23,460 nucleotides of DNA. It comes from DAOUBA01 sp034432855. Lineage in GTDB: Bacteria; Chloroflexota; Anaerolineae; B4-G1. The notes beneath the pieces are model-generated. The model searched no databases. It saw only the letters and a program-made list of their open reading frames with translations, and was not told the origin of the DNA. The position numbers and the translations under genes are program-made. The DNA is taken from assembly GCA_034432855.1 (NCBI GenBank), contig DAOUBA010000160.1, forward strand, positions 1 through 23,460, read 5' to 3'. The first letter of the stretch is position 1. Each line of letters begins with the position of its first letter. Shown in pieces: positions 14,310 to 21,990 of this stretch.

Positions 14310-15689
14310 TCATCTCCTAAGCCATTCGGGAAGAGCATCAACGGCCCGCGGTAGATCGAGTGGTTCCGTCGGCGAGGGCATAGGCGGGTAGTCGGGATCC
14401 TCCAGGCCATGCACGAGTTCGTCAATCTGCACGGGCCGTCCTCGTTCCATGGAACGATTGGCGGCGATACCTGTCAGGATTGACCATGCCCCGGCCCGCT
14501 GGTCGGCGGCACGGAGATATTTATCCTCAGGAGGATGGGGCGCGAAGAGATGTTGCAGCATGACCGGGTCGGCGCCACCATGCCCACCTTTGCTCTGCCA
14601 CACTTCGACTTCATAACCGTTCTGAAAGTGCGGGAATATCTTGATCTTGGTGCCCTCGGGGCGGAGTTCACCGGGCACAGAGCCGTCGCCGCTGAAATAG
14701 GCGGTCTCCATGCAGATATGTTCGAGACGGCCCTTGGTGCCGTTGAACGCAACGATGTATCCCTCCCAGGGCATAAAGGCATGCAGCGAGTAGCTCATCC
14801 GCGCACCATCGCGATAGGTCACAATGACGTCCACCGTATCCTCGATGTCAATCTCGGCACTAAAAACACAGCGGTCGCGGAAGTAGCCGTCATATTGCTC
14901 GGCCTCGAGATACATGCTTTTGAGACCGGGATAGGCCCGCAGATCCATGTAAAATGGGCACCGCTCTGCTTCCTGGCAGTCCAGGCACCGTTCCCCACGA
15001 CGGGTCAGGCCATACCGCTCGGCCGTTTCGGGCAGATAAAAGTTGCGTGCTCCGGCGGCATAGACCGTTTCCGGCACCGTGGAGAGCCACCAGTTGACCA
15101 GGTCGAAGTGATGGGTGGCTTTGTGGACCATCAGGCCGCCAGAGTTCCGCTTATTGCGGTGCCAGCGCCGGAAATAGTCCGCCCCATGTCGGGTATCGAG
15201 CAACCAATGAAAATCTACCGAAACCACGTTACCGATCACACCCGACATCAGCAGGTCTTTGACCTGCGTGCGCGGCGGGGCGTAACGGTAGTTGAACGTG
15301 ACCTGACATCTGCGTCCGGTCTCTTTTTGCGTCTCGAGGATACGTTGACACTTGTACTCGTCGGTGGTCATCGGTTTCTCGGTGATCACGTCGCAGCCCA
15401 ACTCCATGGCCCGACAGATGTAGTGATCGTGAGTGCAGTCCACGGTAGTGACAATCACCACATCCGGCCTGGTCTCGGCGATCATCTGTTCGAACTGATC
15501 GGCGCGATAAGTCGGCACTTGGACGCCGTTTTTCCGCGCAAGATCAGCACGCAGCTGCAGCCGACCTTCGTTCGAGTCGCACAGGCCCACTAACTCGCTA
15601 TGCTCGGCGAACCACTTGAGGATGGCGTTCGAGTACATCAACGAGCGGCTTCCAAGTCCCACTTGCGCATAACGTTTCCTCGCTCCCAC
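14310..15689 (-). CDS. Gfo/Idh/MocA-family sugar (acid) oxidoreductase with a cysteine cluster
   Basis: The 459-aa protein has an N-terminal NAD(P)-binding Rossmann domain (YAQVGLGSRSLMY, residues 7-19), the EKP motif with Lys105, and the C-terminal alpha/beta domain with GGLMVHKATHHFDLVNWW (Lys190, His193/194, Asp196). It probably oxidises or reduces a sugar or sugar acid; the substrate cannot be read. Unusual for the family is C-x2-C-x5-C at Cys235, 238 and 244, in an insertion that could bind a metal. The start is GTG with AAGGAG 6 nt upstream. It is the first gene of operon B, about 190 nt downstream of a predicted promoter, and may act on a ketouronate, an aldonate or a modified glucuronide. 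Confidence 0.88.
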   Translation of the reverse strand: MGARKRYAQVGLGSRSLMYSNAILKWFAEHSELVGLCDSNEGRLQLRADLARKNGVQVPTYRADQFEQMIAETRPDVVIVTTVDCTHDHYICRAMELGCDVITEKPMTTDEYKCQRILETQKETGRRCQVTFNYRYAPPRTQVKDLLMSGVIGNVVSVDFHWLLDTRHGADYFRRWHRNKRNSGGLMVHKATHHFDLVNWWLSTVPETVYAAGARNFYLPETAERYGLTRRGERCLDCQEAERCPFYMDLRAYPGLKSMYLEAEQYDGYFRDRCVFSAEIDIEDTVDVIVTYRDGARMSYSLHAFMPWEGYIVAFNGTKGRLEHICMETAYFSGDGSVPGELRPEGTKIKIFPHFQNGYEVEVWQSKGGHGGADPVMLQHLFAPHPPEDKYLRAADQRAGAWSILTGIAANRSMERGRPVQIDELVHGLEDPDYPPMPSPTEPLDLPRAVDALPEWLRR

Positions 15690-15791
15690 ACCAGTCTCCT
15701 TCAGGTAGACCCTATAGCGCAGCGGCTTGCACGGTTATCCAAGCCCGCTTCATAACCATAACGGCTCTGTTAGCCCCCATCCCCCCCTGCC

Positions 15792-15813
15792 CTCCCTTCC
15801 CCAGGGAAAGGAG
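15792..15813. repeat. C-rich imperfect hairpin in the operon B leader
   Basis: CTCCCTTCCC and GGGAAAGGAG form a 10-bp stem with one mismatch around CA. The surrounding C-rich/G-rich sequence resembles a common intergenic repeat type. It lies in the predicted untranslated leader of operon B. Confidence 0.5.
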
Positions 15814-15883
15814 GATTTGAGGGGGTGTGGCCAAGTGTAAACACGTTATGACCCCCCCCTCTCCGCGAGCCCTGATTATGTGC

Positions 15884-15912
15884 ATCATATCACGTTTCAC
15901 CGAGCAGGTCAA
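15884..15912 (-). promoter_or_regulatory. Promoter for operon B (hexuronate genes)
   Basis: On the minus strand TTGACC (15912 to 15907), a 17-nt spacer and TATGAT (15889 to 15884) match the sigma70 consensus at 5 of 6 positions each. Start near 15877 gives a leader of about 190 nt before the GTG of the Gfo/Idh/MocA gene. The partial dyad GTGTAAACAC at 15835-15844 lies roughly 35-45 nt downstream of the start and could be a repressor site. Confidence 0.55.
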
Positions 15913-15963
15913 GGATGCAGATATTCTCCCTGAAATTGGAATGCAACGCAACGCCTAAACCTC

Positions 15964-15992
15964 TTGACAAGGCAAGCGAAATCTGATAAAAT
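15964..15992 (+). promoter_or_regulatory. Extended -10 promoter for the LacI/transporter operon
   Basis: TTGACA (15964-15969), 17 nt, then TAAAAT (15987-15992) preceded by TGA (extended -10). Start near 15999 would leave a leader of about 420 nt before lacI. Three CAGTTTAG repeats lie directly downstream of the start. Confidence 0.6.
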
Positions 15993-16014
15993 GTAAACTA
16001 AATAAGCATCTGTT

Positions 16015-16053
16015 CAGTTTAGGCCGCATCAGTTTAGACTACTCAGTTTAGAC
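16015..16053 (+). repeat. Three direct CAGTTTAG repeats downstream of the promoter
   Basis: CAGTTTAG occurs at 16015-16022, 16030-16037 and 16044-16051; the second and third extend to CAGTTTAGAC. A fourth copy, within GTTCAGTTTAG like the first, lies at 16395-16402, only 18 nt before lacI. Spacing of 15 and 14 bp between starts and direct orientation make a regulator-binding array plausible. It does not look like a classical inverted LacI operator. Confidence 0.5.
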
Positions 16054-16078
16054 ACCCTCGAACCTACGGTCACACGAA

Positions 16079-16125
16079 GGACACAAAGGTATCCGTAGTG
16101 TCCTTTGTGTCCCCGGTGGTTTTTT
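16079..16125 (+). terminator. Possible attenuator: 11-bp inverted repeat followed by a T run
   Basis: GGACACAAAGG (16079-16089) and CCTTTGTGTCC (16102-16112) are perfect 11-bp arms around a 12-nt loop. A run of six T follows at 16120-16125 after seven bases. The gap to the T run is larger than in a standard intrinsic terminator, so attenuation in the lacI leader is only a possibility. Confidence 0.35.
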
Positions 16126-16419
16126 GGGTTCCGGCTCGTCCGGGTTAGGACATACGATCTCGGTGCTCGAACAAGACTGGGCGTTTTCCCAAGAGGCGCA
16201 ACCTCACCTGTCCCTGCTTCCCACGGGGTCTGGATGACCCGGGATCAATTCGACCTGATACTAACTTGAGACTATGGTGGGACTGACGGGGGAAATGGCT
16301 CGCGGATTTCTGGTATACTATCAGGTGGGGAATGGCACCGGGGGAGTTACTGACCGGGCACCGAAGACGTCAATAATCATGAGCCAATCTCGTTCAGTTT
16401 AGCCCATAGGATACCCCCA

Positions 16420-17451
16420 ATGCCCCCCACTATGGAGGACGTGGCCCATCGGGCCGGTGTCTCGAAGGCGACCGTCTCGCTGGTTTTGAACAGAAAGCCT
16501 GGCGTTTCCCCTGAAACGCAGCAGGCTGTCCTGCAAGTGGCCGAGGAATTGGGTTACCATCTCCCCGAACGTCGCGCGCCGCGTCCTCAGGGGAATAGAT
16601 CCCTCACCATTCTCCACTATGTAGAGGACGAGTCTCGTAGCGAACCGTATGGTGTCGTCCTCGGTTTCTTGCGAGGTATTCGGACCTTTGCCCAAGAAGC
16701 AGGTGTCCACCTCACCATCCTCGCCGGCTACCGGAAAGAAACCCTTGAGCACATCGGCAGTCAGTTTCTGAATGACGAGGGATTGCCGCCCGAAGGACTG
16801 ATCCTTATGGGGCCGGGTTTGCGTCGAGATAGCGAGTCCGTTGCCCAGGCTTTGAAAAGCAATATCCCCATAGTCGTGCTGTGCCGTCACTGGCCGGATA
16901 TACCCGTCAGCACGGTAGGCCATAGTCACTACGAACAGACCCGGATCGCGCTCGATCACCTGATCCACCTGGGACATCGAAAGATAGCATTTCTGGCAGG
17001 CGAGGCCGATGAGAGGTACGACTGGTATCAGCAGCGGCTGGATTGCTATCGAAATGTGATGAACGAGATAAATGGAGGCACTGACGAGGCACTGATCGTC
17101 CTGGCAAAGGATGGGGTCCGCGCGGTCCAGTCCCTGATGGCGCGCCGGCCTGACGTGACGGCCATCTTCGCCGTGCACGACGCCAAGGCCATAGAGGCTA
17201 TGCGGGGATTGCGCGAAATCGGGTTGCGTGTTCCCGAGGACGTTTCGGTGATCGGCCAGGACGACGCCAGGCAGCCTCCAGATGGCTATCCGGCGCTTAC
17301 GACGGTGTGCTTCTCCCACGTGGAAGTGGGTTATCTGGCCGCGGAGCTTTTATTGAAGCAGATCGAAGACAAGGAAATCACCTGTGGCAATATCCGGGTG
17401 CGCTCCTATCTCGTCGAACGGGATTCGTGCGGCCCGGCTCGCTCGGTGTGA
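16420..17451 (+). CDS. LacI-family transcriptional regulator
   Basis: The 343-aa protein has an N-terminal helix-turn-helix (MEDVAHRAGVSKATVSLVLN, starting about residue 5) with the hinge region GYHLPERRAPRPQGNRS. A periplasmic-binding-protein-like effector domain follows (SLTILHYVED, GLILMGPGL, TVGHSHYEQTRIALDHLIHLGHRKIAFLAG, TAIFAVHDAKAIEAMRGLREIG, VPEDVSVIGQDD, ALTTVCFSHVEVGYLAAELL). Such proteins usually repress nearby sugar-uptake genes and release DNA on binding a sugar. Its position between the hexuronate operon and the transporter operon makes both likely targets, with a uronate or oligosaccharide as effector; this is inferred. AGGA lies about 8 nt before the ATG. The transporter genes follow on the same strand. 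Confidence 0.93.
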   Translation: MPPTMEDVAHRAGVSKATVSLVLNRKPGVSPETQQAVLQVAEELGYHLPERRAPRPQGNRSLTILHYVEDESRSEPYGVVLGFLRGIRTFAQEAGVHLTILAGYRKETLEHIGSQFLNDEGLPPEGLILMGPGLRRDSESVAQALKSNIPIVVLCRHWPDIPVSTVGHSHYEQTRIALDHLIHLGHRKIAFLAGEADERYDWYQQRLDCYRNVMNEINGGTDEALIVLAKDGVRAVQSLMARRPDVTAIFAVHDAKAIEAMRGLREIGLRVPEDVSVIGQDDARQPPDGYPALTTVCFSHVEVGYLAAELLLKQIEDKEITCGNIRVRSYLVERDSCGPARSV

Positions 17452-17506
17452 TGGCGGGCCGTCGTGGGCCTGACGTTTGAACCCACTCGGGAAGGACAAT
17501 GAGAAA

Positions 17507-18556
17507 TTGGCCAAAGCATCTCAAGGTAGCCGACTCCTGCTCGACGTAAGGGGCTTGAAGAAGTACTTTCCCATCCGGCGCAGTTTTCTCCTGTCCAGGA
17601 CGACCGGCTATGTCAAGGCAGTGGATGGGGTGAGTTTCTACATCCGCGAAGGAGAGACGCTGGGATTGGTGGGTGAGAGCGGATGCGGGAAGACGACGAC
17701 CGGCCGGCTGATCCTGCGTGCTTACGAGCCGACCGCCGGCGAAGTGTGGTTCGAAGACCGCAACATGGGGCGCATCAACATCGCGGCTCTGAGCAAGCAA
17801 CAACTCAAGCAACTGCGCCAGAATATGCAGATGATCTTCCAGGATCCCTACTCCTCCCTTAACCCCCGTATGACGCTGTTGCAGATCGTGGGTGAACCGT
17901 TGATTGTGAACGGAATCGCCCGGGGGCAGGAGCTACGTGACCGCGTGGCCGAACTCCTGAAAGTGGTGGGTTTGCGGCCGGAGTACATGAACCGCTATCC
18001 GCATGCCTTCAGCGGCGGACAGCGCCAGCGTATCGGAGTCGCCCGCGCACTCGCCTTGCATCCCCAACTCGTCGTCTGTGACGAGCCGGTCTCGGCACTG
18101 GACGTTTCCATCCAGGCGCAGACCCTGAACCTGCTGCAGGATCTTCAGGAAGAGTTCGGCCTCACCTATTTGTTCATCTCGCACGACTTGAGTGTGATTG
18201 AGCACATCAGCGACCGTGTCGCCGTCATGTACGTGGGAAAACTGGTGGAGACGGCGATGACGGACGAGTTATTCTTCAATCCGCGCCATCCGTACACCGA
18301 GGCGCTGCTCTCGGCAGTGCCCAAGCCGGACCCGCGCTTGCGGGGGGAGCCGATCGTGCTGCCCGGCGAGGTCGCGGATCCGGCCAATCCGCCCAGCGGC
18401 TGTTACTTCCACCCGCGCTGCCGCTATCGGATCGAGCGCTGCGAGACGGAGGAGCCGGCTCTGCGTGAGATCGGGCCGGATCACTTTGTGAGTTGCCATC
18501 GGGCGGAGGAACTGCAACTGATCGGCGTGTTCGGCCTGACCGGGAAGGTGGCCTGA
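17507..18556 (+). CDS. Opp/Dpp-type ABC transporter ATPase (OppF-like)
   Basis: One of two ATPases that drive import through the permeases downstream. The product (349 aa from the proposed start) shows Walker A GESGCGKTT (about residues 56-64), Q-loop FQDPYSSLNPRMT, signature FSGGQRQRIGVARAL, Walker B LVVCDEPVSALD, and H-loop FISHDLSV. The C-terminal oligopeptide-type tail is HPYTEALLSAVPKPDP and CYFHPRCRYRIERC; its cysteines may bind the Fe-S cluster seen in relatives. The start is uncertain. A TTG at 17507 follows GGAAGGA by 10 nt and another in-frame TTG is at 17477. A well-placed ATG at 17499 is out of frame and soon reaches a stop. The neighbours and FHPRC tail place it in the peptide/nickel/oligosaccharide class. 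Confidence 0.9.
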   Translation: MAKASQGSRLLLDVRGLKKYFPIRRSFLLSRTTGYVKAVDGVSFYIREGETLGLVGESGCGKTTTGRLILRAYEPTAGEVWFEDRNMGRINIAALSKQQLKQLRQNMQMIFQDPYSSLNPRMTLLQIVGEPLIVNGIARGQELRDRVAELLKVVGLRPEYMNRYPHAFSGGQRQRIGVARALALHPQLVVCDEPVSALDVSIQAQTLNLLQDLQEEFGLTYLFISHDLSVIEHISDRVAVMYVGKLVETAMTDELFFNPRHPYTEALLSAVPKPDPRLRGEPIVLPGEVADPANPPSGCYFHPRCRYRIERCETEEPALREIGPDHFVSCHRAEELQLIGVFGLTGKVA

Positions 18557-18668
18557 GCCCAGCGCTGTATGAATGGGCCTGGAGTCGTTGATACCTGGAT
18601 TGATTCTAACGGCGAGGTATCTATTGAGAGGAGTATCGGCGCCAGGGGTTTGCACGAGGAGGCCGGTA

Positions 18669-18681
18669 GAAAGGAGGTGAT
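18669..18681 (+). promoter_or_regulatory. Start-less strong Shine-Dalgarno (STAB-SD-like) upstream of the binding-protein gene
   Basis: GAAAGGAGGTGAT contains an 11-nt match to the complement of the 16S rRNA 3' end (AAGGAGGTGAT). The only ATG nearby (18680) overlaps it and opens a 19-codon frame at a spacing too short for efficient initiation. It lies about 90 nt upstream of the binding-protein gene, which has its own AGGAGG. This resembles the mRNA-stabilising SD described upstream of Bacillus cry3A, so a stabiliser role is an inference. Confidence 0.4.
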
Positions 18682-18769
18682 GAGGGGACAATTGACTGTC
18701 GAAGAGTATGGACAAAAGTGTTATCCGCGTGTAAGTTAGGTATATGCATAACCCATAGGAGGAAAAGAC

Positions 18770-20818
18770 ATGTCGCAGCGACGAACGATCACAAGGCGTG
18801 AGTTTCTCGGTCTATCAGCGATGGCGGCGGCAGGTGCGGTGGTGAGCGCCTGCCGTCCACGGGCGACCGAGACGCCACCGCCGACGGCGGTGCCTACGGC
18901 GGTGCCGCAGCCGACGGCTACGCCGAAGCCCGAGGCTACAGCAGTGCCTCAGCCCATCTACAAGGAGGCGCCGATGCTGGCCGAACTGGTGGCCCAGGGC
19001 AAACTGCCGCCGGTGGAGGAGCGGCTGCCCAAGAATCCTTGGGTCTACCCGCCGAACGACGGCATCGGCAACTACGGCGGCTACATGCGTCGTGGGTTCA
19101 GTGGCGTCTCAGATGCCTGGGGCTGCCGCAAGCACATCGACCGCAAATGGGTCACGTGGAGCCCAGACCTGCAGTTGATCCCGCGCCTGGCCGAGTCGTG
19201 GGAGGTGAGCGACGACGCCAAGACCTGGACCTGGCACATGCGTGAGGGCACGAAATGGTCCGACGGGGTAGAGTTCACCAGTGCCGACTATGCGTGGCAC
19301 TGGGAAAACGTTGTCCTGAACAAAGAACTCACCCCCACGTTCCCCACCAGGTACAGCACGATCGACCCGGAAACGGGCAAGTACCGCCCGGGGACATTCG
19401 AAGCGCCGGATGCCTACACTTTCGTCTTCACGTTCCAGGATCCCAACCCGATGCACATCTACAGCATGTACCGCGACTACCGCGAGCCGCATTGCCCCCA
19501 TTTCATGAAGCAGTTCCACATGGAGCTCACCGACGACAAGGAGGCGCTGGAGGCGTTGGTTGCGGCGGAGGGCCTCGAGACATGGATGGACGTCTACAAT
19601 AACCGGTGGGAGTTTGGCTTGAGCAACGCCGAATACTCTCCGAGCACCTATCCGTGGAATGCCGTGAACACGATGCGGGACGAGCTGTTCCTGCTCGAGC
19701 GCAACCCCTACTTCTACGGCGTCGACCCCGAGGGGAACCAGTTACCCTACCTCGACCACATCCAGTTCCGCCTGTTTGACTCACCGGAGGTCTTTTTGCT
19801 GCGCTGCGTCGGTGGCGAGGTTGACTTCCAGGCGCGTCACCTGTCTATGGCCAACTACACTCTCCTCAAGGAGAACGAGGAGGCCGGCGACTACCAGGTC
19901 ATGCTGGCCAAAAAGTCCAGCCACCAGGCCATGCAGATCAACCACACTTGCAAGGATCCCAACCTGCGCGAGTTCTTCCAGAACCGCAACTGCCGTATCG
20001 CCATGTCGCTGGCGGCCAACCGTGATGAGATAAACGAGCTGGTCTTCATGGGCCTGTACACGCCTCGGCAGTACAGCCCACTCAAGTCGTCGCCGGACTA
20101 CTATGAGAAGCTATCGAACGCCTACATCGAGTACGACCCCGACGAGGCCAATCGCTTGCTGGACGCCGAGGGGTACACCGAGAGGGATGCCGAGGGCTAC
20201 CGCATGTTCAAGGACGGCAGCGGCCCGATCAGCTTTGTCATCGAGTCGACCTTTGGAGTAGCCGACGTCCAAGAGGACGCTGTCAACCTGGTCATTGGCT
20301 ACCTGAAGGACATCGGCATCAAGGCGCAGCTCACCATCATAGAGCGCTCGCTCTACACCGAGCACTACAGCGCGAACGAGATCCAGGCGGCCTGGTGGGG
20401 CGGCGACCGCACGGTGATCCCGCTGGCGGCGCCCATCATCTTCATCGGCACCCAGCCCGACCGGCCGTGGTGCCCGGCCTGGGGCTTCTACCGCACCGAT
20501 CCTACCAACCCGGCAGCCGAGAAACCGCCCGATGGCCACTGGATCTGGGAAATCTGGCGCATCTGGGATCAGGAGATCGCCATCGAGCCGGATCAGGAAA
20601 AGCAGCACGCGGCCTTCCGCAAGATCCTCGATATCTGGGCCACGGAGCTTCCGTTCATCGGCTATCTGGGCGAGGAGCCCGGGCCGACCGTCGTGAAGAA
20701 CGGTTTCCGTGGCTACCTGCCGGGCTACCCGAATGACGACGTCACGTCCGACGAGCACCTGTTGCAGACGGAGACCTACTACTGGGAGAACCCAGAGGAT
20801 CACCAGTTGCCTGCGTAA
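18770..20818 (+). CDS. Family 5 extracellular solute-binding lipoprotein of the Opp-type ABC transporter
   Basis: This 682-aa protein captures the ligand for the transporter. The N-terminus carries a Tat-like TRREFL (residues 8-13), a hydrophobic stretch and a lipobox VSAC with Cys28, so it should be exported folded and lipid-anchored. A Pro/Thr/Ala-rich linker (about residues 29-63) follows, as in many Chloroflexota binding proteins. The mature part has the family blocks SWEVSDDAKTWTWHMREGTKWSDG, SADYAWHWENV, DELFLLERNPYFYGVDPEGNQLPYLD and SLAANRDEINELVFMGL. Peptide-family binding proteins in Thermotoga and relatives often bind oligosaccharides. With glucuronidase and uronate genes nearby, a uronate-containing glycan is a reasonable guess. 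Ligand is not proven. AGGAGG lies 7 nt before the ATG. Confidence 0.93.
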   Translation: MSQRRTITRREFLGLSAMAAAGAVVSACRPRATETPPPTAVPTAVPQPTATPKPEATAVPQPIYKEAPMLAELVAQGKLPPVEERLPKNPWVYPPNDGIGNYGGYMRRGFSGVSDAWGCRKHIDRKWVTWSPDLQLIPRLAESWEVSDDAKTWTWHMREGTKWSDGVEFTSADYAWHWENVVLNKELTPTFPTRYSTIDPETGKYRPGTFEAPDAYTFVFTFQDPNPMHIYSMYRDYREPHCPHFMKQFHMELTDDKEALEALVAAEGLETWMDVYNNRWEFGLSNAEYSPSTYPWNAVNTMRDELFLLERNPYFYGVDPEGNQLPYLDHIQFRLFDSPEVFLLRCVGGEVDFQARHLSMANYTLLKENEEAGDYQVMLAKKSSHQAMQINHTCKDPNLREFFQNRNCRIAMSLAANRDEINELVFMGLYTPRQYSPLKSSPDYYEKLSNAYIEYDPDEANRLLDAEGYTERDAEGYRMFKDGSGPISFVIESTFGVADVQEDAVNLVIGYLKDIGIKAQLTIIERSLYTEHYSANEIQAAWWGGDRTVIPLAAPIIFIGTQPDRPWCPAWGFYRTDPTNPAAEKPPDGHWIWEIWRIWDQEIAIEPDQEKQHAAFRKILDIWATELPFIGYLGEEPGPTVVKNGFRGYLPGYPNDDVTSDEHLLQTETYYWENPEDHQLPA

Positions 20819-20840
20819 GGCGCGCAACACATAGGTAGTT

Positions 20841-20870
20841 GGAGGGCGGAACCGCAGAGTTCCGCCCTCC
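20841..20870 (+). repeat. Strong intercistronic hairpin after the binding-protein gene
   Basis: GGAGGGCGGAAC and GTTCCGCCCTCC form a perfect 12-bp stem with the 6-nt loop CGCAGA, 22 nt after the stop codon. No T-tract follows, so it probably protects the 3' end of the binding-protein mRNA and lowers read-through to the permease genes, as REP hairpins do in other transporter operons. Confidence 0.65.
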
Positions 20871-20987
20871 CGGATCGTCCCGGGAAGCCGGCATTATTGG
20901 CATCTATAGCAGATCTAAATGTGACCGAAACATGTGCAGGTGTTACATACCGCGTTCTGAAAAGGGAAACCGTTCTGGAGGTGTTAT

Positions 20988-21977
20988 ATGTTGGCCTACA
21001 TCTTGCGGCGTGTCCTGCTCATGATTCCGACCCTGTTCGTCATCTCGATCATTTCCTTTGTCGTCATCCAGCTCCCGCCGGGTGACTACTTGTCGTCCTA
21101 CGTCGCCACACTGCGCCAGCAGGGCGACACCGTAGACGAGCAGGAGCTGGCGGCGTTGAGGGAGCGCTACGGGCTGGGCCAGCCAATCTATGTGCAGTAC
21201 TTCAAGTGGATCGGCGGGATCATCTTGCGCGGCGATTGGGGCCAGTCAATGGAGTGGCAGATGCCGGTGAAGGCGCTGATCTGGGAACGCATAGCACTGA
21301 CCATGGTGCTTTCGGGGACATCGCTCCTGGTGAGCTGGTTCATCGCCATCCCGGCGGGGGTTTATTCGGCCACGCACCAGTACTCGATCGTAGATTACGT
21401 GATGAGCGTGATGAGCTTTGTCGGCGCGGGCACGCCCGGCTTCATGCTGGCGCTGGTGGTGATGTGGCTGGCGTTGAGCCAGTTAGGGATAAGCGTGGGC
21501 GGGCTGTTCTCAGAAGAGTACATCTCCGCCCCCTGGAGCTGGCCCAAGGTGGTGGACATGCTCAAGCACCTGTGGATCCCGGTGCTCATCATCGCCATCA
21601 ACGGCACGGCGGGGGGCATCCGCACCACGCGCGCCAACCTGCTGGACGAGCTGAACAAGCCCTACGTGGAGACGGCGCGGGCGAAGGGGTTGAAGGAATG
21701 GCGAATGGTTTGGAAGTATCCGACACGGGTGGCGATGAACCCCTTCTTTAGCACCGTGGGGTGGCAGTTGGCGGGCCTGATCTCGGGGGAGACGCTGCTA
21801 GCGGTGGTGTTGAGCCTGCAGACCACCGGGCCGCTTATGCTGCGCGCGCTGACCTCGCAGGACATGTACCTGGCGGGGAGTTTCCTGCTGCTCCTGAGCA
21901 CGCTGACCGTCGTCGGCACGCTGGTCTCGGACATCCTGTTGGCGTGGGTCGATCCCCGCATCAGGCTTGCAGGCTGA
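20988..21977 (+). CDS. Opp/Dpp-type ABC transporter permease (OppB-like)
   Basis: The 329-aa inner-membrane protein starts MLAYILRRVLLMIPTLFVIS, the typical OppB/DppB first membrane helix. An extracytoplasmic stretch with RERYGLGQPIYVQYFKWI and RGDWGQS follows, then five further hydrophobic segments. The cytoplasmic EAA loop that contacts the ATPase is YVETARAKGLKEWRMVWKY (about residues 224-242). The C-terminal DPRIRLAG is usual (DPRIR). GGAGG lies 6 nt before the ATG. It would pair with the next gene to form the channel. It follows the binding-protein gene after 169 bp containing the strong hairpin and precedes the second permease by 13 nt. Confidence 0.93.
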   Translation: MLAYILRRVLLMIPTLFVISIISFVVIQLPPGDYLSSYVATLRQQGDTVDEQELAALRERYGLGQPIYVQYFKWIGGIILRGDWGQSMEWQMPVKALIWERIALTMVLSGTSLLVSWFIAIPAGVYSATHQYSIVDYVMSVMSFVGAGTPGFMLALVVMWLALSQLGISVGGLFSEEYISAPWSWPKVVDMLKHLWIPVLIIAINGTAGGIRTTRANLLDELNKPYVETARAKGLKEWRMVWKYPTRVAMNPFFSTVGWQLAGLISGETLLAVVLSLQTTGPLMLRALTSQDMYLAGSFLLLLSTLTVVGTLVSDILLAWVDPRIRLAG

Positions 21978-21990
21978 GGGGTTTGGATCG

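Larger units (their letters stand above)
15690..16419. other. 730-bp divergent regulatory region between operon B and the LacI/transporter operon
   Basis: No convincing gene is present; the short minus-strand frame over the C-rich stretch encodes low-complexity sequence. The region contains a C-rich imperfect hairpin (15792-15813), a GTGTAAACAC partial dyad (15835-15844), divergent promoters (15884-15912 minus, 15964-15992 plus), four copies of CAGTTTAG, an 11-bp inverted repeat followed by a T run (16079-16125), and an extended -10 element close to lacI (TGGTATACT, 16311-16319). This is far more structure than elsewhere in the window and suggests complex control. Confidence 0.7.

Noticed and set aside
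15835..15844. GTGTAAACAC as a full LacI operator
   Set aside because: The central bases are not symmetric and there is no CG centre. It is kept only as a possible site within the regulatory region.
15712..15951. 79-codon minus-strand frame upstream of operon B
   Set aside because: It crosses the C-rich repeat and encodes low-complexity Gly-rich sequence; no ribosome binding site or homology is evident, and the predicted operon B promoter lies within it.
18680..18739. 19-codon frame starting at the strong Shine-Dalgarno before the binding-protein gene
   Set aside because: The ATG overlaps the Shine-Dalgarno, too close for normal initiation, and the peptide has no recognisable features. The SD itself is reported instead.
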